Of a stretch of DNA of 64,000 nt, positions 28,297 to 37,782 are shown one piece after another. Source of the DNA: Vibrio aerogenes (lineage in GTDB: Bacteria; Pseudomonadota; Gammaproteobacteria; Enterobacterales; Vibrionaceae); assembly GCF_024346755.1 (NCBI RefSeq), contig NZ_AP024861.1:1674001-1738000 (forward strand). Direction: 5' to 3'. The position numbers were made by a program, and so were the translations under genes. Under the pieces are notes generated by a model. That model worked only from the letters and a program-made list of their open reading frames with translations. It did no database searches and was not told the origin of the DNA. The number at the start of each line of letters is the position of its first letter. Position 1 is the first letter of the stretch.

Positions 28297-28312
28297 AAGA
28301 AAGCGCTTTCTT
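28297..28312. promoter_or_regulatory. LacI-type operator 2
   Basis: Perfect 16-bp palindrome AAGAAAGCGCTTTCTT, 30 bp before the solute-binding protein ATG, where binding would block transcription or early elongation. Confidence 0.85.
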
Positions 28313-28342
28313 TTATGAATTTGCAATAAAAAGGATAATGTG

Positions 28343-29977
28343 ATGCAGAAGAAAACCCTGATTGCCTCTATTGCTGCTGGTTTCATATCTATCGCTGCTC
28401 ATGCCAGTCAAGAGATTAAACAAGGCGGAACACTGACCGTGCCGATTATTAATACGGGATTTGTGCAAAATTTTAATCCGTATACGACGAAAGATTTACT
28501 CAATGGCATCATGTTTGAGCCTTTACTGGTGTTCAATAATATGACCGGTAAAACGGATTTCCGCCTGGCAAAGTCTTATCAGTATTCCGGTGATTTAAAA
28601 ACGCTGACACTGACATTACGTGATCAACTGAAATGGTCTGATGGCAGCCCGCTAACCGCTGATGATGTGGTCTATAGCCTGACAATGACAAAAGCGTATC
28701 CGGCATTTGATCTGAAAGGGATCTGGTCCGGAAAGAATTTACAGTCAATTACAGCGAAAAATGCAACGACGGTTGTTTTTCAGCTCAAAGATGCTGACTC
28801 AACATTTGTCTGGAATCTGGAAAACTATCATATTTTGCCCAAACATATCTGGTCCAAAGCGTCAGACCTGAGCAAGTTTACTAACCCGAATCCGGTTGGC
28901 AGCGGACCAATGACCACGGTGAAATATGTCAAACCACAGCAGATGAAGTTGTGCCGTAATCCAGCATATTATCTTGAAAACCGTCCGTATCTGGATTGTG
29001 TGGTGTACCGCTCATATAACGATAACTCTCAGATTCAGCCTGCGCTGATTAAAGGAGAGATTGACTGGGGGTCGAACTTTATCGCAGATGTTGAGTCCAC
29101 ATTCGTGGCCAAAGACAAGGCCAATAACCATTTTTGGTATCCACCAAATGATGCGATTCATCTGTATATGAATACCAGGAAAAAGCCGTTTGATGACCTG
29201 CGGGTGCGTCAGGCGTTGTCGATGGCTTTGGACCGCAAGGCGATTGTCGATATTGCTGCTTATGGATACCCGACTCCCAACTTCAATGTGGGTGGCATCG
29301 GTGAGCTGTATAAAACTTATATTGATGCCAAAGTGAATCAAAAATACGGCTATCTGACCAGATATGATGTAAAAAAAGCCCGGTCTCTGCTGGATGAAGC
29401 CGGTATTGTTGACCGCGATGGTGATGGTTTCCGGGACAACAAAGACGGTTCGCCCATTGACCTGAAGATTGAAGTCGTCAACGGCTGGACGGACTGGATT
29501 CAGGTGGTGCAGATGGTCAGTGAATATTTTGCTGATGTCGGTGTGAAAGCCGGTGTCAAAATGGTGGACTGGGCGGTCTATGATAAAAACCTGAAAGACA
29601 GCAATTACACCATGGCTATTAACTGGTCACTGGTGGCAACGAACCCGATTCTGGCCTATCAGGATTATTTTTCCACCGCCCGTATTGGTAAAACATGGCA
29701 TGCTGGTCATGGCATTCATACTCCGGAAACCGACAAATTAATCGAGAGCTTCGGCAAGACAGCTGATGCGGGTCAACAACAAGAGATTCTTTCTCGCCTG
29801 CAGGCGTTTACTGCGCAGCAGATGCCATTTATTCCGTTATTTTCTAATCCGACCTGGTTCCAGTACAGCACGAAAAAGATTGTCGGCTGGCCGGATGCTG
29901 AGCATCCTTATGTGCAGCCCGTCTGGTATTACGGCGGTAAGCGCGTGATTATTTTAGATCATTTGCATCTGAAATAA
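28343..29977 (+). CDS. Opp-type ABC transporter substrate-binding protein (SBP_bac_5)
   Basis: 544 residues with a signal peptide ending IAAHA. The family 5 signature is clear: KSYQYSGDLKTLTLTLRDQL, KWSDGSPLTADDVVYSL, and RVRQALSMALDRKAI in the lobe. The start used is the ATG 6 nt after AAGGAT; a GTG one codon earlier is less likely. Such proteins bind oligopeptides or, in chitobiose- and cellobiose-type systems of Vibrio and Thermotoga, oligosaccharides. The LamB-type porin and LacI regulator of the same regulon favour a sugar. It is followed by a hairpin and four further ABC genes. Confidence 0.88.
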   Translation: MQKKTLIASIAAGFISIAAHASQEIKQGGTLTVPIINTGFVQNFNPYTTKDLLNGIMFEPLLVFNNMTGKTDFRLAKSYQYSGDLKTLTLTLRDQLKWSDGSPLTADDVVYSLTMTKAYPAFDLKGIWSGKNLQSITAKNATTVVFQLKDADSTFVWNLENYHILPKHIWSKASDLSKFTNPNPVGSGPMTTVKYVKPQQMKLCRNPAYYLENRPYLDCVVYRSYNDNSQIQPALIKGEIDWGSNFIADVESTFVAKDKANNHFWYPPNDAIHLYMNTRKKPFDDLRVRQALSMALDRKAIVDIAAYGYPTPNFNVGGIGELYKTYIDAKVNQKYGYLTRYDVKKARSLLDEAGIVDRDGDGFRDNKDGSPIDLKIEVVNGWTDWIQVVQMVSEYFADVGVKAGVKMVDWAVYDKNLKDSNYTMAINWSLVATNPILAYQDYFSTARIGKTWHAGHGIHTPETDKLIESFGKTADAGQQQEILSRLQAFTAQQMPFIPLFSNPTWFQYSTKKIVGWPDAEHPYVQPVWYYGGKRVIILDHLHLK

Positions 29978-30000
29978 CCGGTGTGTATTGAATAAGGCAG

Positions 30001-30030
30001 CGGAGCCGTGATGTCACAATGACGGCTCCG
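30001..30030 (+). terminator. Intercistronic hairpin between binding protein and permease
   Basis: A perfect 9-bp stem CGGAGCCGT / ACGGCTCCG with a 12-nt loop and no T-run. Such hairpins usually stabilise the upstream mRNA and lower expression of the permeases. Confidence 0.5.
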
Positions 30031-30047
30031 GTGTAAAAGGCTTGGGT

Positions 30048-31022
30048 ATGAGATTTTTATTTCGGCGCTTTAGTTTTTACTTTACAGCTTTTCTGATTGC
30101 GATTTCTTTCAACTTTATGTTGCCCCGTTTAATGCCGGGCGATCCGGTGGATGCCATGTTTGCGGCAGCACAGGGCAGAATGGAGCCATCACAAATGGAT
30201 GCGGTACGTGAGATGTATGGCTTTGCTGACGGTAATTTGTTTGAGCAGTATATATCGTATCTGAAGAGTGTTTTTACGCTCGACTTAGGGCCATCGGTGC
30301 TGATGTTTCCGGTCAGTGTTTCTGACGTCATTGCAATGGCGCTGCCGTGGACGATGTTTCTGGCGCTTGGATCCCTGATTGTGTCATTAATTATCGGTGT
30401 CAGTATCGGGACTTACGCCTCGTATCACCGGCAGGGATTCTTTGGTCAGGTGGTGCCGCCGGTGCTTGCGTTCATCAGTAATTTTCCTTACGTCGTAACC
30501 GCTTTGCTGCTGTTTTACTTTTTGGGTTTGAAACTGTCGCTGTTACCGCTGGCTTATACCTACGACCCGGCCATTGAACCCGGACTGACAACGGAATTCA
30601 TCGGCAGTGTTGCCAGACATGCTGTGTTGCCGGTGGGGTCAATGGTTGTGGTTGGCATTGCAACCTGGGTGTTTAACATGCGTAATGCGATGATCAATGT
30701 GCTGGGCGAAGATTATGTCACCATGGCTGAGGCAAAGGGCCTGAGTGGTTTCAGGGTGATGTACCGGTATGCCGGGCGCAATGCGATTCTGCCGGTGGCA
30801 ACTGCGATTGCGATGGCGATTGGTTTCTCATTTGCCGGTTCCGTGATGACGGAGGTGGTTTTTAACTATCAGGGATTGGGAAATATTCTGCTCAAAGGCA
30901 TTGTTGCCCGCGATTATCCGCTGATTCAGGCGATTCTGCTGATTCTGGTGACGGCAGTACTGACCGCGAATTTCATCGCCGATTTACTCTATGTCTGGCT
31001 TGATCCCCGGATTTCAAACTGA
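30048..31022 (+). CDS. Opp-type ABC transporter permease (OppB/DppB-like)
   Basis: 324 residues with six membrane helices. MLPRLMPGDPVDAM near the N terminus is the hallmark of the DppB class. The EAA loop for ATPase contact reads EDYVTMAEAKGLSGFRVMYR. The ATG at 30048 follows AAAGG. It is the first membrane subunit of the importer and is followed 8 bp later by its partner permease gene. Confidence 0.92.
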   Translation: MRFLFRRFSFYFTAFLIAISFNFMLPRLMPGDPVDAMFAAAQGRMEPSQMDAVREMYGFADGNLFEQYISYLKSVFTLDLGPSVLMFPVSVSDVIAMALPWTMFLALGSLIVSLIIGVSIGTYASYHRQGFFGQVVPPVLAFISNFPYVVTALLLFYFLGLKLSLLPLAYTYDPAIEPGLTTEFIGSVARHAVLPVGSMVVVGIATWVFNMRNAMINVLGEDYVTMAEAKGLSGFRVMYRYAGRNAILPVATAIAMAIGFSFAGSVMTEVVFNYQGLGNILLKGIVARDYPLIQAILLILVTAVLTANFIADLLYVWLDPRISN

Positions 31023-31030
31023 GGTGTCAT

Positions 31031-32021
31031 ATGGATAATTGCATGAATTCAGAACCATCATCCGGGCCGGAAAAAAGGACTGCTGAGCCACGTTTGTCCC
31101 GGAAAAAAATCACCAAAGTGTTTGCTAAAGTTTATGCATTTTTCTACGGCAATCCACCGGCTATTCTGGGCGGATTATTACTGACGATTATTCTGACAGC
31201 CGCTGTATTTGCGCCGGTTCTGGCCACGCATAATCCGGATAAGCGTGTTGCCCGGCCACATGTGGCACCGAATGCAGAATACATACTCGGGACAACCCGG
31301 AGCGGGCGGGATGTGTACAGTCAGGTCATTTATGGGGCAAGAAAGTCGCTCACAGTGGCGGTTTCTGCCGGCATTATTGCGATGTCACTCGCCGTCTTCA
31401 TCGGTGTTTCTTCGGGGTATCTGGGCGGGAAAACAGATGAGCGGCTGAACTTTTTAACCAATGTTTTTCTGGTATTTCCACAGTTGCCGCTGCTCATTGT
31501 GCTGGCTGCCTTTCTGGGGCAGGTCAGTTCGCTGGTCATTACCCTTTTGCTCGGGGTGACGTCATGGCCATGGGGCGCGCGGGTCATCCGTTCGCAGACG
31601 ATGGCGATTCGTCACAAAGAGTTCATTATTTCGGCTGAAGTCATGGGAGAGTCGAAAATTCGGATTATTCTGGCCGAAATATTACCGAATCTGACTTCGA
31701 TCGTGTTTGGTGGATTTTTAGGCACGGTGATTTATGCAATGGGAGCCGAAGCCGGGCTGGGGATTCTGGGACTCGGCGATGCAACAGAGGTGAGCTGGGG
31801 CTCGATGTTGTACTGGGCACAGACCTCTTCTTCTTTATATACCGGCGCATGGTGGGAAATGCTGGTACCTGCACTGGCGCTGGCCATGACGGGGGGGGGC
31901 TCTGGCGCTGATAAATATGTCGATTGATCAGGTCAGTAATCCGAAACTGAGAACCGGGCCACACATGAAACTGTGGCGCAAACTTAAAAAAGAAGCGGAT
32001 AAACGACGGGGGTTGAAATGA
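31031..32021 (+). CDS. Opp-type ABC transporter permease (DppC-like), frameshifted at a G9 run
   Basis: As read, the frame stops at 31927 after 298 codons, with an odd Gly-rich tail (TGGGSGADKYVD). Dropping one G from the run at 31891-31899 restores ALALINMSIDQVSNPKLR and a normal basic tail ending at a TGA at 32019-32021. That TGA overlaps the next ATG by 4 bp, the spacing seen in such operons. The intact form would be 329 residues. The body has a cytoplasmic N terminus, six helices, and the EAA loop SAEVMGESKIRIILAEILPN. The truncated form loses the end of the last membrane helix. The cause may be phase variation, ribosomal slippage, a recent mutation or a base-calling error. Confidence 0.88.
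31891..31899 (+). repeat. Homopolymer run of nine G in a permease gene
   Basis: The run is ACGGGGGGGGGC; eight G, not nine, gives the conserved downstream frame. It is long enough for slipped-strand change. Confidence 0.9.
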
Positions 32022-33007
32022 GTTATCTGTCCGGCAGGCCTTATTTGTCTGATGCTGCCCCGTTACTGGAAATTCGCAACTTGTGTGTGGATTATGTTTC
32101 TCCCAACGGTGTGGCCCGTGCTGTCAATCAGGTGAGTCTTTCACTGGCGCCGGGGGAAACACTGGGGATTGCCGGTGAGTCCGGCTGTGGAAAAAGTACG
32201 CTGGCTTTTGCGATCTCCCGGCTGCATAAAGCGCCGGCACTGATTTCAGAAGGTGAAATTCTTTATCAGGGGACGGATGTCCTTAAAATGAATGAGAGAC
32301 AGCTGAGAAATTTCCGCTGGAATGAAGTGTCTGTGGTGTTTCAAAGTGCGATGAATTCCCTCAACCCGGTGATTACCATTGGTGAACAGTTGACGGATGT
32401 GATTCGTGCTCATAAAAAAGTGACCGCCCGGCAGGCCAGAGAGCGTGCAGCCGAACTATTGAACATCGTTGGTATTCATGCTGACCGGCTGCAGAGTTTT
32501 CCACATCAGTTGAGCGGTGGCATGAGACAGCGGGTTGTCATTGCAGTCGCGCTGGCGCTGGAGCCTAAACTCATCATTATGGATGAGCCGACTACTGCGC
32601 TGGATGTGGTGGTTGAACGGGAAATTCTCAATGAGCTTTATGACCTGAAGCGTCAGTTTGGTTTCTCGATTCTGTTTATCAGCCACGATCTGAGCCTGAT
32701 GGGTGAAATTGCTGACCGTATTGGCGTGATGTATGCGGGGAATCTGATTGAAATGGGTGAGGCCCGCCATGTGTTCGGTGATCCACAACATCCTTATACC
32801 AAAGGTCTGATTTCATCCTTTCCGACCATCCACGGCCCGAAGGAGCGATTATTTGGTATTCCGGGCCATCCCGTCAGCCTGCTCAATCTTCCGCCCGGAT
32901 GTAACTTCCGCGAAAGATGTCATGTTTGTGATGCCACTTGCGGGAAAAAAGAACCCGTACTCAGACAGGTTGCCAATGGCAGTCTTGTTTCTTGCCATTT
33001 ACTGTAG
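32018..33007 (+). CDS. Opp-type ABC transporter ATPase (DppD-like)
   Basis: 329 residues. Walker A GESGCGKST, signature LSGGMRQR, Walker B LIIMDEPTTALD and the switch His (FISHDLSL) are all present. The C-terminal oligopeptide-transporter extension has the Cys cluster (PPGCNFRERCHVCDATC), which in this class can hold an iron-sulfur cluster. The start overlaps the restored end of the permease frame by 4 bp. It hydrolyses ATP for import together with the next gene product. Confidence 0.93.
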   Translation: MSYLSGRPYLSDAAPLLEIRNLCVDYVSPNGVARAVNQVSLSLAPGETLGIAGESGCGKSTLAFAISRLHKAPALISEGEILYQGTDVLKMNERQLRNFRWNEVSVVFQSAMNSLNPVITIGEQLTDVIRAHKKVTARQARERAAELLNIVGIHADRLQSFPHQLSGGMRQRVVIAVALALEPKLIIMDEPTTALDVVVEREILNELYDLKRQFGFSILFISHDLSLMGEIADRIGVMYAGNLIEMGEARHVFGDPQHPYTKGLISSFPTIHGPKERLFGIPGHPVSLLNLPPGCNFRERCHVCDATCGKKEPVLRQVANGSLVSCHLL

Positions 33008-33020
33008 ACAGGAGAAAATC

Positions 33021-34001
33021 ATGGACACAGCGAATCAACCGGAAGTGATCTTATCTGTCAGTCATCTGGTCAAAGATTTTCCTGTCGGCCAGTCTCTCAA
33101 GGCTGAGCTGATGCGGGCCGTCAATGATGTCTCTTTTGACTTATGCAGAGGAGAAGCTTTAGCGATTGTCGGAGAATCCGGTTCAGGAAAGAGTACCGGC
33201 GCAAGAATTCTGACCCGGATTGATGATGAAACGGCAGGTGAGATACATTTCAAAGGCCAGCCGCTGGCAGAGTTTATCCGGCAGAACGGGGCGCTGGAAT
33301 ATGCCCGGCAGGTCCAGATGATTTTTCAGGATCCCTTTGGTTCTCTCAATCCGGTTCATACAATTTTTCACCATATCGCCAGACCATTACTGATTCATCA
33401 CCGGGCGAACAAGCGGACTGTCCATGCGCGGGTATATGAATTACTGGAACTGGTCGGCTTATCTCCGGCAAAAGAGACGGCTGAAAAGTATCCCCATGAG
33501 CTGAGTGGCGGACAGCGTCAGCGGGTCGCGATTGCCCGCGCGATAGCGGTTGACCCGGAAGTCATTCTGGCTGATGAACCGATTTCGATGCTGGATGTGT
33601 CCGTTCGTCTGGGGATTCTGAACCTGATGTCCGATTTGAAGGACAACTATGGTATTTCATTTATGTATATTACGCACGATATAGCAACGGCCCGTTACTT
33701 TGCAGAAAAGACCGCGGTGATGTACGTCGGACATATGGTTGAGTGGGGAGATAGTGACAGTGTCACTCAAAATCCGCAACACCCATATTCACAGCTGCTT
33801 CTGTCGGCGGTGCCTGAAGCAGGCAGGACCGGAAAGAGAGCGTTGTCAGCAAAAAAAGGAGAAATTCCGCTATGGAAGCCGGATAGTGTGGGGTGTCCGT
33901 TTACATCACGGTGTCTGAAAGCCAGCGAAGTCTGTGCACAATCCCTTCCCGGGCCAACGAGGGTGAGTGAGGGGCATTATGCGCGTTGTCATCATCTCTG
34001 A
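33021..34001 (+). CDS. Opp-type ABC transporter ATPase (DppF-like)
   Basis: 326 residues from the ATG after AGGAGA. Walker A GESGSGKST, Q-loop MIFQDPFGSLNP, signature LSGGQRQR, Walker B VILADEPISMLD and switch region YITHDIAT are intact. The tail carries the Cys cluster GCPFTSRCLKASEVC. It completes a five-part importer (binding protein, two permeases, two ATPases). The unknown large enzyme gene follows after 115 bp with its own operator. Confidence 0.93.
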   Translation: MDTANQPEVILSVSHLVKDFPVGQSLKAELMRAVNDVSFDLCRGEALAIVGESGSGKSTGARILTRIDDETAGEIHFKGQPLAEFIRQNGALEYARQVQMIFQDPFGSLNPVHTIFHHIARPLLIHHRANKRTVHARVYELLELVGLSPAKETAEKYPHELSGGQRQRVAIARAIAVDPEVILADEPISMLDVSVRLGILNLMSDLKDNYGISFMYITHDIATARYFAEKTAVMYVGHMVEWGDSDSVTQNPQHPYSQLLLSAVPEAGRTGKRALSAKKGEIPLWKPDSVGCPFTSRCLKASEVCAQSLPGPTRVSEGHYARCHHL

Positions 34002-34050
34002 AAGGCGGATGACAGGAACAATTTTAAATACAGTCTATTTTTTATAGCTT

Positions 34051-34068
34051 AAAGAAAGCGCTTTCTTT
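34051..34068. promoter_or_regulatory. LacI-type operator 3
   Basis: Perfect 18-bp palindrome AAAGAAAGCGCTTTCTTT, 48 bp before the ATG of the large unknown enzyme, indicating that this gene has its own regulated promoter. Confidence 0.85.
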
Positions 34069-34116
34069 GTGGGTCCTGTAAGCAGAAACAGGCTTTCTTT
34101 AGCCGGGAATGAAATT

Positions 34117-37100
34117 ATGAATCTTGAGCATCAAATGAATTCAAAAACAGAAGGAAAGTTCGTTGAACTAAAGGGGGAACGCTATTATCAGATTGAAAAT
34201 GTCGATCAGATGGCACCTTTTTTCATCAGTGTGGTTTCTTCAGGCGATCACTGGCTGTTTATTTCATCAGCAGGTAGTTTATCCGCGGGCCGTATCCGGC
34301 CTGAGAATGCACTTTTCCCTTATAAATCGGTGGATCATATTCACGAAAGTGCCGGGAACACCGGGCCGAAAACGATTATCTGGGTGAGAGACAAAGACAA
34401 ATGGTGTATGTGGGAGCCGTTTAACTCACATCACGATCATCTGTATATCGTGACACGTAATCTGTATAAAAGCGCTCTGGGCGATAAGATTCTGTTTGAG
34501 GAAATGAACCATTCACTTGGCATGCGATTCCGCTATAGCTGGAATACCAGTGAACGTTTTGGTTTTGTTCGCCAGAGTGAACTGACGGATTTGTCTGGTT
34601 TGGATCGGGAAACGGAAGTACTGGATGGTATTCAGAATATTCTGCCATCCGGCGCACCACTGGCGGCACTGCAGACCCGGAGCGCTTTGGTTGATGCGTA
34701 TAAGTGGAATGAAAAACTGCCGGAGAGTTCACTGGCTCTGTATAGCATGTACGCCAAACTGAGCGACCGTGCGGAACCGGCGGAGTCTTTAAGAGCGACC
34801 ACGGTGTTTAGTGTGGATGAGGAAAGCCGCTGTATTTTGCTCTCCAGTCAACAACTGAATGACTTTCGTCACCGGCGGCCGTTGACCGGGGAGGATTTAA
34901 CCCGCGGCGTCCGGGGAAGCTACTTTATCTGTAAAACCGGCTTGCTGCAGGCTTCTCAGAGCAAATCATGGATGATTGTCGCCGATATTGATAAGAGCCA
35001 CAGCGATATTTCCCGGTTGAGGGCGGTGATGTCGGATTCATCCTGCCTTGCCAGCGTGATCGAAGACAGTGTTGCGTTAAACCAGAAAGAGCTGATTGAC
35101 CTGATGTCCGGCGGGGATGCCTGGCAAATGACGGCAGATGAAAATACGCACGTCCATCATTATGCCAATGTGCTGTTTAATTCGATGCGGGGTGGTATTT
35201 TTGAGAATAACTATGAAATTAATAAGCAGGATCTGATCGCTACCATCGGCAGAACCAACCGGTTGATCGCAGATAAATATGCCGATTTCTTTGATTTGAT
35301 GCCAGATGCCTTCACTCATGCAGATTTGATGAGTGAATTGACTGAGTCCGGTGATCCGCAGCTGATTCGTCTGGGGTATGAATATCTGCCGCTGACCTTT
35401 GGCCGCAGACATGGTGACCCGAGTCGTCCCTGGAATCATTATGAGATTAAGCTCAAAGATGAGCATGGTGAGAGATTACTGTCTTATCAGGGAAACTGGC
35501 GGGACATTTTCCAGAACTGGGAAGCGCTGGCGCTCAGTTATCCGGGGTTCATTTTTTCTTTTCTGGCTAAATTTGTGAATGCTTCCACGATCGATGGCTA
35601 TAACCCGTACCGGATAACCAAAGAAGGTGTGGACTGGGAGATACTTGACCCGCAAGACCCGTGGAGCAATATCGGTTACTGGGGAGATCATCAGATCATT
35701 TATCTGCTTAAGTTTTTCGAATTAGCTGATAAGTATCAATATGACGGATTGGTGAAGCTGATGGCTCAGGACATTTTCAGTTATGCCAATGTGCCGTATG
35801 AACTCTGTTCGGTTGAAAAACTGTTTGAAAATCCGAAAGACACCGTGTCATTCAATCATGCGCTGCAACACCGGATTGAAGCACGGGTACAGCAGATGGG
35901 GAGTGATGGCCGGTTAATCGCAGACCGCAATGGTGAGGTTTATCTGGTCAACCTGACTGAGAAAATGTTGGTACCACTGCTGGCGAAACTCAGTAATCTG
36001 GTTTTGGATGGCGGTATCTGGCTCAATACACAGCGCCCTGAGTGGAATGATGCAAATAATGCGATTGTCGGCAATGGTCTGTCGATGGTGACGCTGTACT
36101 ATCTTCGTCGCTACGTGAGTTTTATGCAGAAGCTGATAAAGGATATACCATCAGCCGTTGCTGTCTCGAAAGAAGTCCTGGAATGGGCATTGAATATTAC
36201 CCGGATTTTACAGGATGCAACACAGGCGATTCATCAGGGAACGGTGAACCGGCAGACAAGGAAATCGATTCTGACACGGCTGGAAAAAGCGGCAGATGAT
36301 TACAGACAGCGGGTCTATCACCTGAATGGCTTTTCCGGGAAAACTGTTGTTGAAACTGCTGTCTTGAGAGAGTTGCTGACATTGAGTGAGGCCGTACTGG
36401 ATGCTTCCATCGCGGGTAACCGCCGCCAGGATGGTCTGTACAATGCTTATAATATTGTGACTTACAGCCGTGAAAGTTTAACGATTGACACGCTTTATCC
36501 AATGCTGGAGGGCCAGGTCGCTGTGTTGAGTTCTGGTGTTCTGACACCGGCGCAGGCTGTTGAATTGCTTGATCATCTGTTTACCAGCGAGATGTACCGT
36601 GAAGATCAACACAGTTTTATGCTGTATCCGGACAGAGATTTGAGTTCATTCCTTGAGAAAAACCTGATTCCGGCTGAATGCGTCCGGCAGAATCCGCTTC
36701 TTGTCAGCATGACAGAAAAAAATGATCGGCGGATTGTGCAGACGGATGATGCCGGAGCATCTCATTTTCATCCTGAGTTTGAAAATGCGGCTTTACTGCG
36801 TGAAGCGATTGACCGTGTCCGGAGTGACTATCCTGAACAACCCGAATGTGCCTGGCAGCAACTTGAGCAATTGTATGAAACGGTCTTTCACCATAAAGCC
36901 TTTACCGGTCGCTCCGGTACGATGTTTGGCTATGAAGGGCTGGGTTGTATCTACTGGCATATGGTTTCCAAGTTACTGCTGGCAGTACAGGAAAATTATC
37001 TGGCTGCCTGGAGACAGAATCCTGCAAGTGAGGAAACGGGCCGTCTGGCCAGTTATTACTATCTGGTTCGCGAGGGGATTGGTTTCAATAAAACGCCGGA

Positions 37101-37563
37101 TGAGTATGGTGCATTTCCGACCGATCCCTATTCCCATACGCCGAAGCATGCGGGCGCTCAGCAACCTGGCATGACAGGGCAGGTGAAAGAAGAGATCCTG
37201 ACCCGTTTTGGCGAACTGGGCCTGATGGTGAATTCCGGGCGTATTTCTGTGTCGCCAACCCTGTTGAAAGCCAGTGAGTTTCTCAGTCATTCATCTTTAT
37301 TTACCTGCCTGAATTTATCCGGGGAACAGCAAAGCTACGTTTTGCAAGCCGGTCAGCTGGCCTTTACATTCTGTCAGGTGCCTTTTATTTATCAGCTGAC
37401 AACAGAGCTGAGCGGGACGGTGACACTGACACTCAAAGATGAAACAACGGTGCTTTACGACTCTCTGACGCTTTCGACTGATATGAGCGCCAGTATTTTT
37501 GAACGTAAAGGTGAGATCAGCAAGGTGTTGGTCACGGTACCTGAATCGATCATGATGAAATAG
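34117..37563 (+). CDS. Large uncharacterised protein, probable carbohydrate-active enzyme
   Basis: 1148 residues, no signal peptide, so cytoplasmic. I cannot assign a family. The first 300 residues are beta-rich with many aromatic residues, as in the N-terminal sandwich of GH94-like phosphorylases. The rest is mostly helical with repeated acidic-aromatic motifs (NPYRITKEGVDWE, SNIGYWGDHQIIYLLKFFE, GNRRQDGLYNAYN, GYEGLGCIYWHM), the look of an (alpha/alpha)6 barrel. It sits after an oligosaccharide-type importer, before a LacI gene, and has its own operator. It is a good candidate for the enzyme that degrades the imported saccharide. Starts at 34135 or 34069 are possible. Followed by a terminator. 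Confidence 0.6.
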   Translation: MNLEHQMNSKTEGKFVELKGERYYQIENVDQMAPFFISVVSSGDHWLFISSAGSLSAGRIRPENALFPYKSVDHIHESAGNTGPKTIIWVRDKDKWCMWEPFNSHHDHLYIVTRNLYKSALGDKILFEEMNHSLGMRFRYSWNTSERFGFVRQSELTDLSGLDRETEVLDGIQNILPSGAPLAALQTRSALVDAYKWNEKLPESSLALYSMYAKLSDRAEPAESLRATTVFSVDEESRCILLSSQQLNDFRHRRPLTGEDLTRGVRGSYFICKTGLLQASQSKSWMIVADIDKSHSDISRLRAVMSDSSCLASVIEDSVALNQKELIDLMSGGDAWQMTADENTHVHHYANVLFNSMRGGIFENNYEINKQDLIATIGRTNRLIADKYADFFDLMPDAFTHADLMSELTESGDPQLIRLGYEYLPLTFGRRHGDPSRPWNHYEIKLKDEHGERLLSYQGNWRDIFQNWEALALSYPGFIFSFLAKFVNASTIDGYNPYRITKEGVDWEILDPQDPWSNIGYWGDHQIIYLLKFFELADKYQYDGLVKLMAQDIFSYANVPYELCSVEKLFENPKDTVSFNHALQHRIEARVQQMGSDGRLIADRNGEVYLVNLTEKMLVPLLAKLSNLVLDGGIWLNTQRPEWNDANNAIVGNGLSMVTLYYLRRYVSFMQKLIKDIPSAVAVSKEVLEWALNITRILQDATQAIHQGTVNRQTRKSILTRLEKAADDYRQRVYHLNGFSGKTVVETAVLRELLTLSEAVLDASIAGNRRQDGLYNAYNIVTYSRESLTIDTLYPMLEGQVAVLSSGVLTPAQAVELLDHLFTSEMYREDQHSFMLYPDRDLSSFLEKNLIPAECVRQNPLLVSMTEKNDRRIVQTDDAGASHFHPEFENAALLREAIDRVRSDYPEQPECAWQQLEQLYETVFHHKAFTGRSGTMFGYEGLGCIYWHMVSKLLLAVQENYLAAWRQNPASEETGRLASYYYLVREGIGFNKTPDEYGAFPTDPYSHTPKHAGAQQPGMTGQVKEEILTRFGELGLMVNSGRISVSPTLLKASEFLSHSSLFTCLNLSGEQQSYVLQAGQLAFTFCQVPFIYQLTTELSGTVTLTLKDETTVLYDSLTLSTDMSASIFERKGEISKVLVTVPESIMMK

Positions 37564-37709
37564 CGGTATTTGTCTGACTGTTTTTTATGGTGATATTTTT
37601 GGGGAACATGTGCTGATAGATCATGTTTTTCATGACGATGCTTATCAATCACAATGACGTTTTATCATCCTGACTCCTTCGGAACAAACAATTCGTCATC
37701 ATTACCCCG

Positions 37710-37733
37710 GCCCCACATGAGTGGGGCTTTTTT
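37710..37733 (+). terminator. Rho-independent terminator
   Basis: Stem GCCCCAC / GTGGGGC with an ATGA loop followed by six T. It ends the import/enzyme transcription unit on the plus strand. Confidence 0.85.
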
Positions 37734-37782
37734 CTTATGATGGTCGACTGGCCTGATGAAGTTTGATCGGTCGGCTGAGGGA

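Noticed and set aside
31031..31927. A naturally shorter permease
   Set aside because: The downstream alternative frame continues with family-like residues and ends in the expected 4-bp overlap with the next gene, so a frameshift is the better reading.
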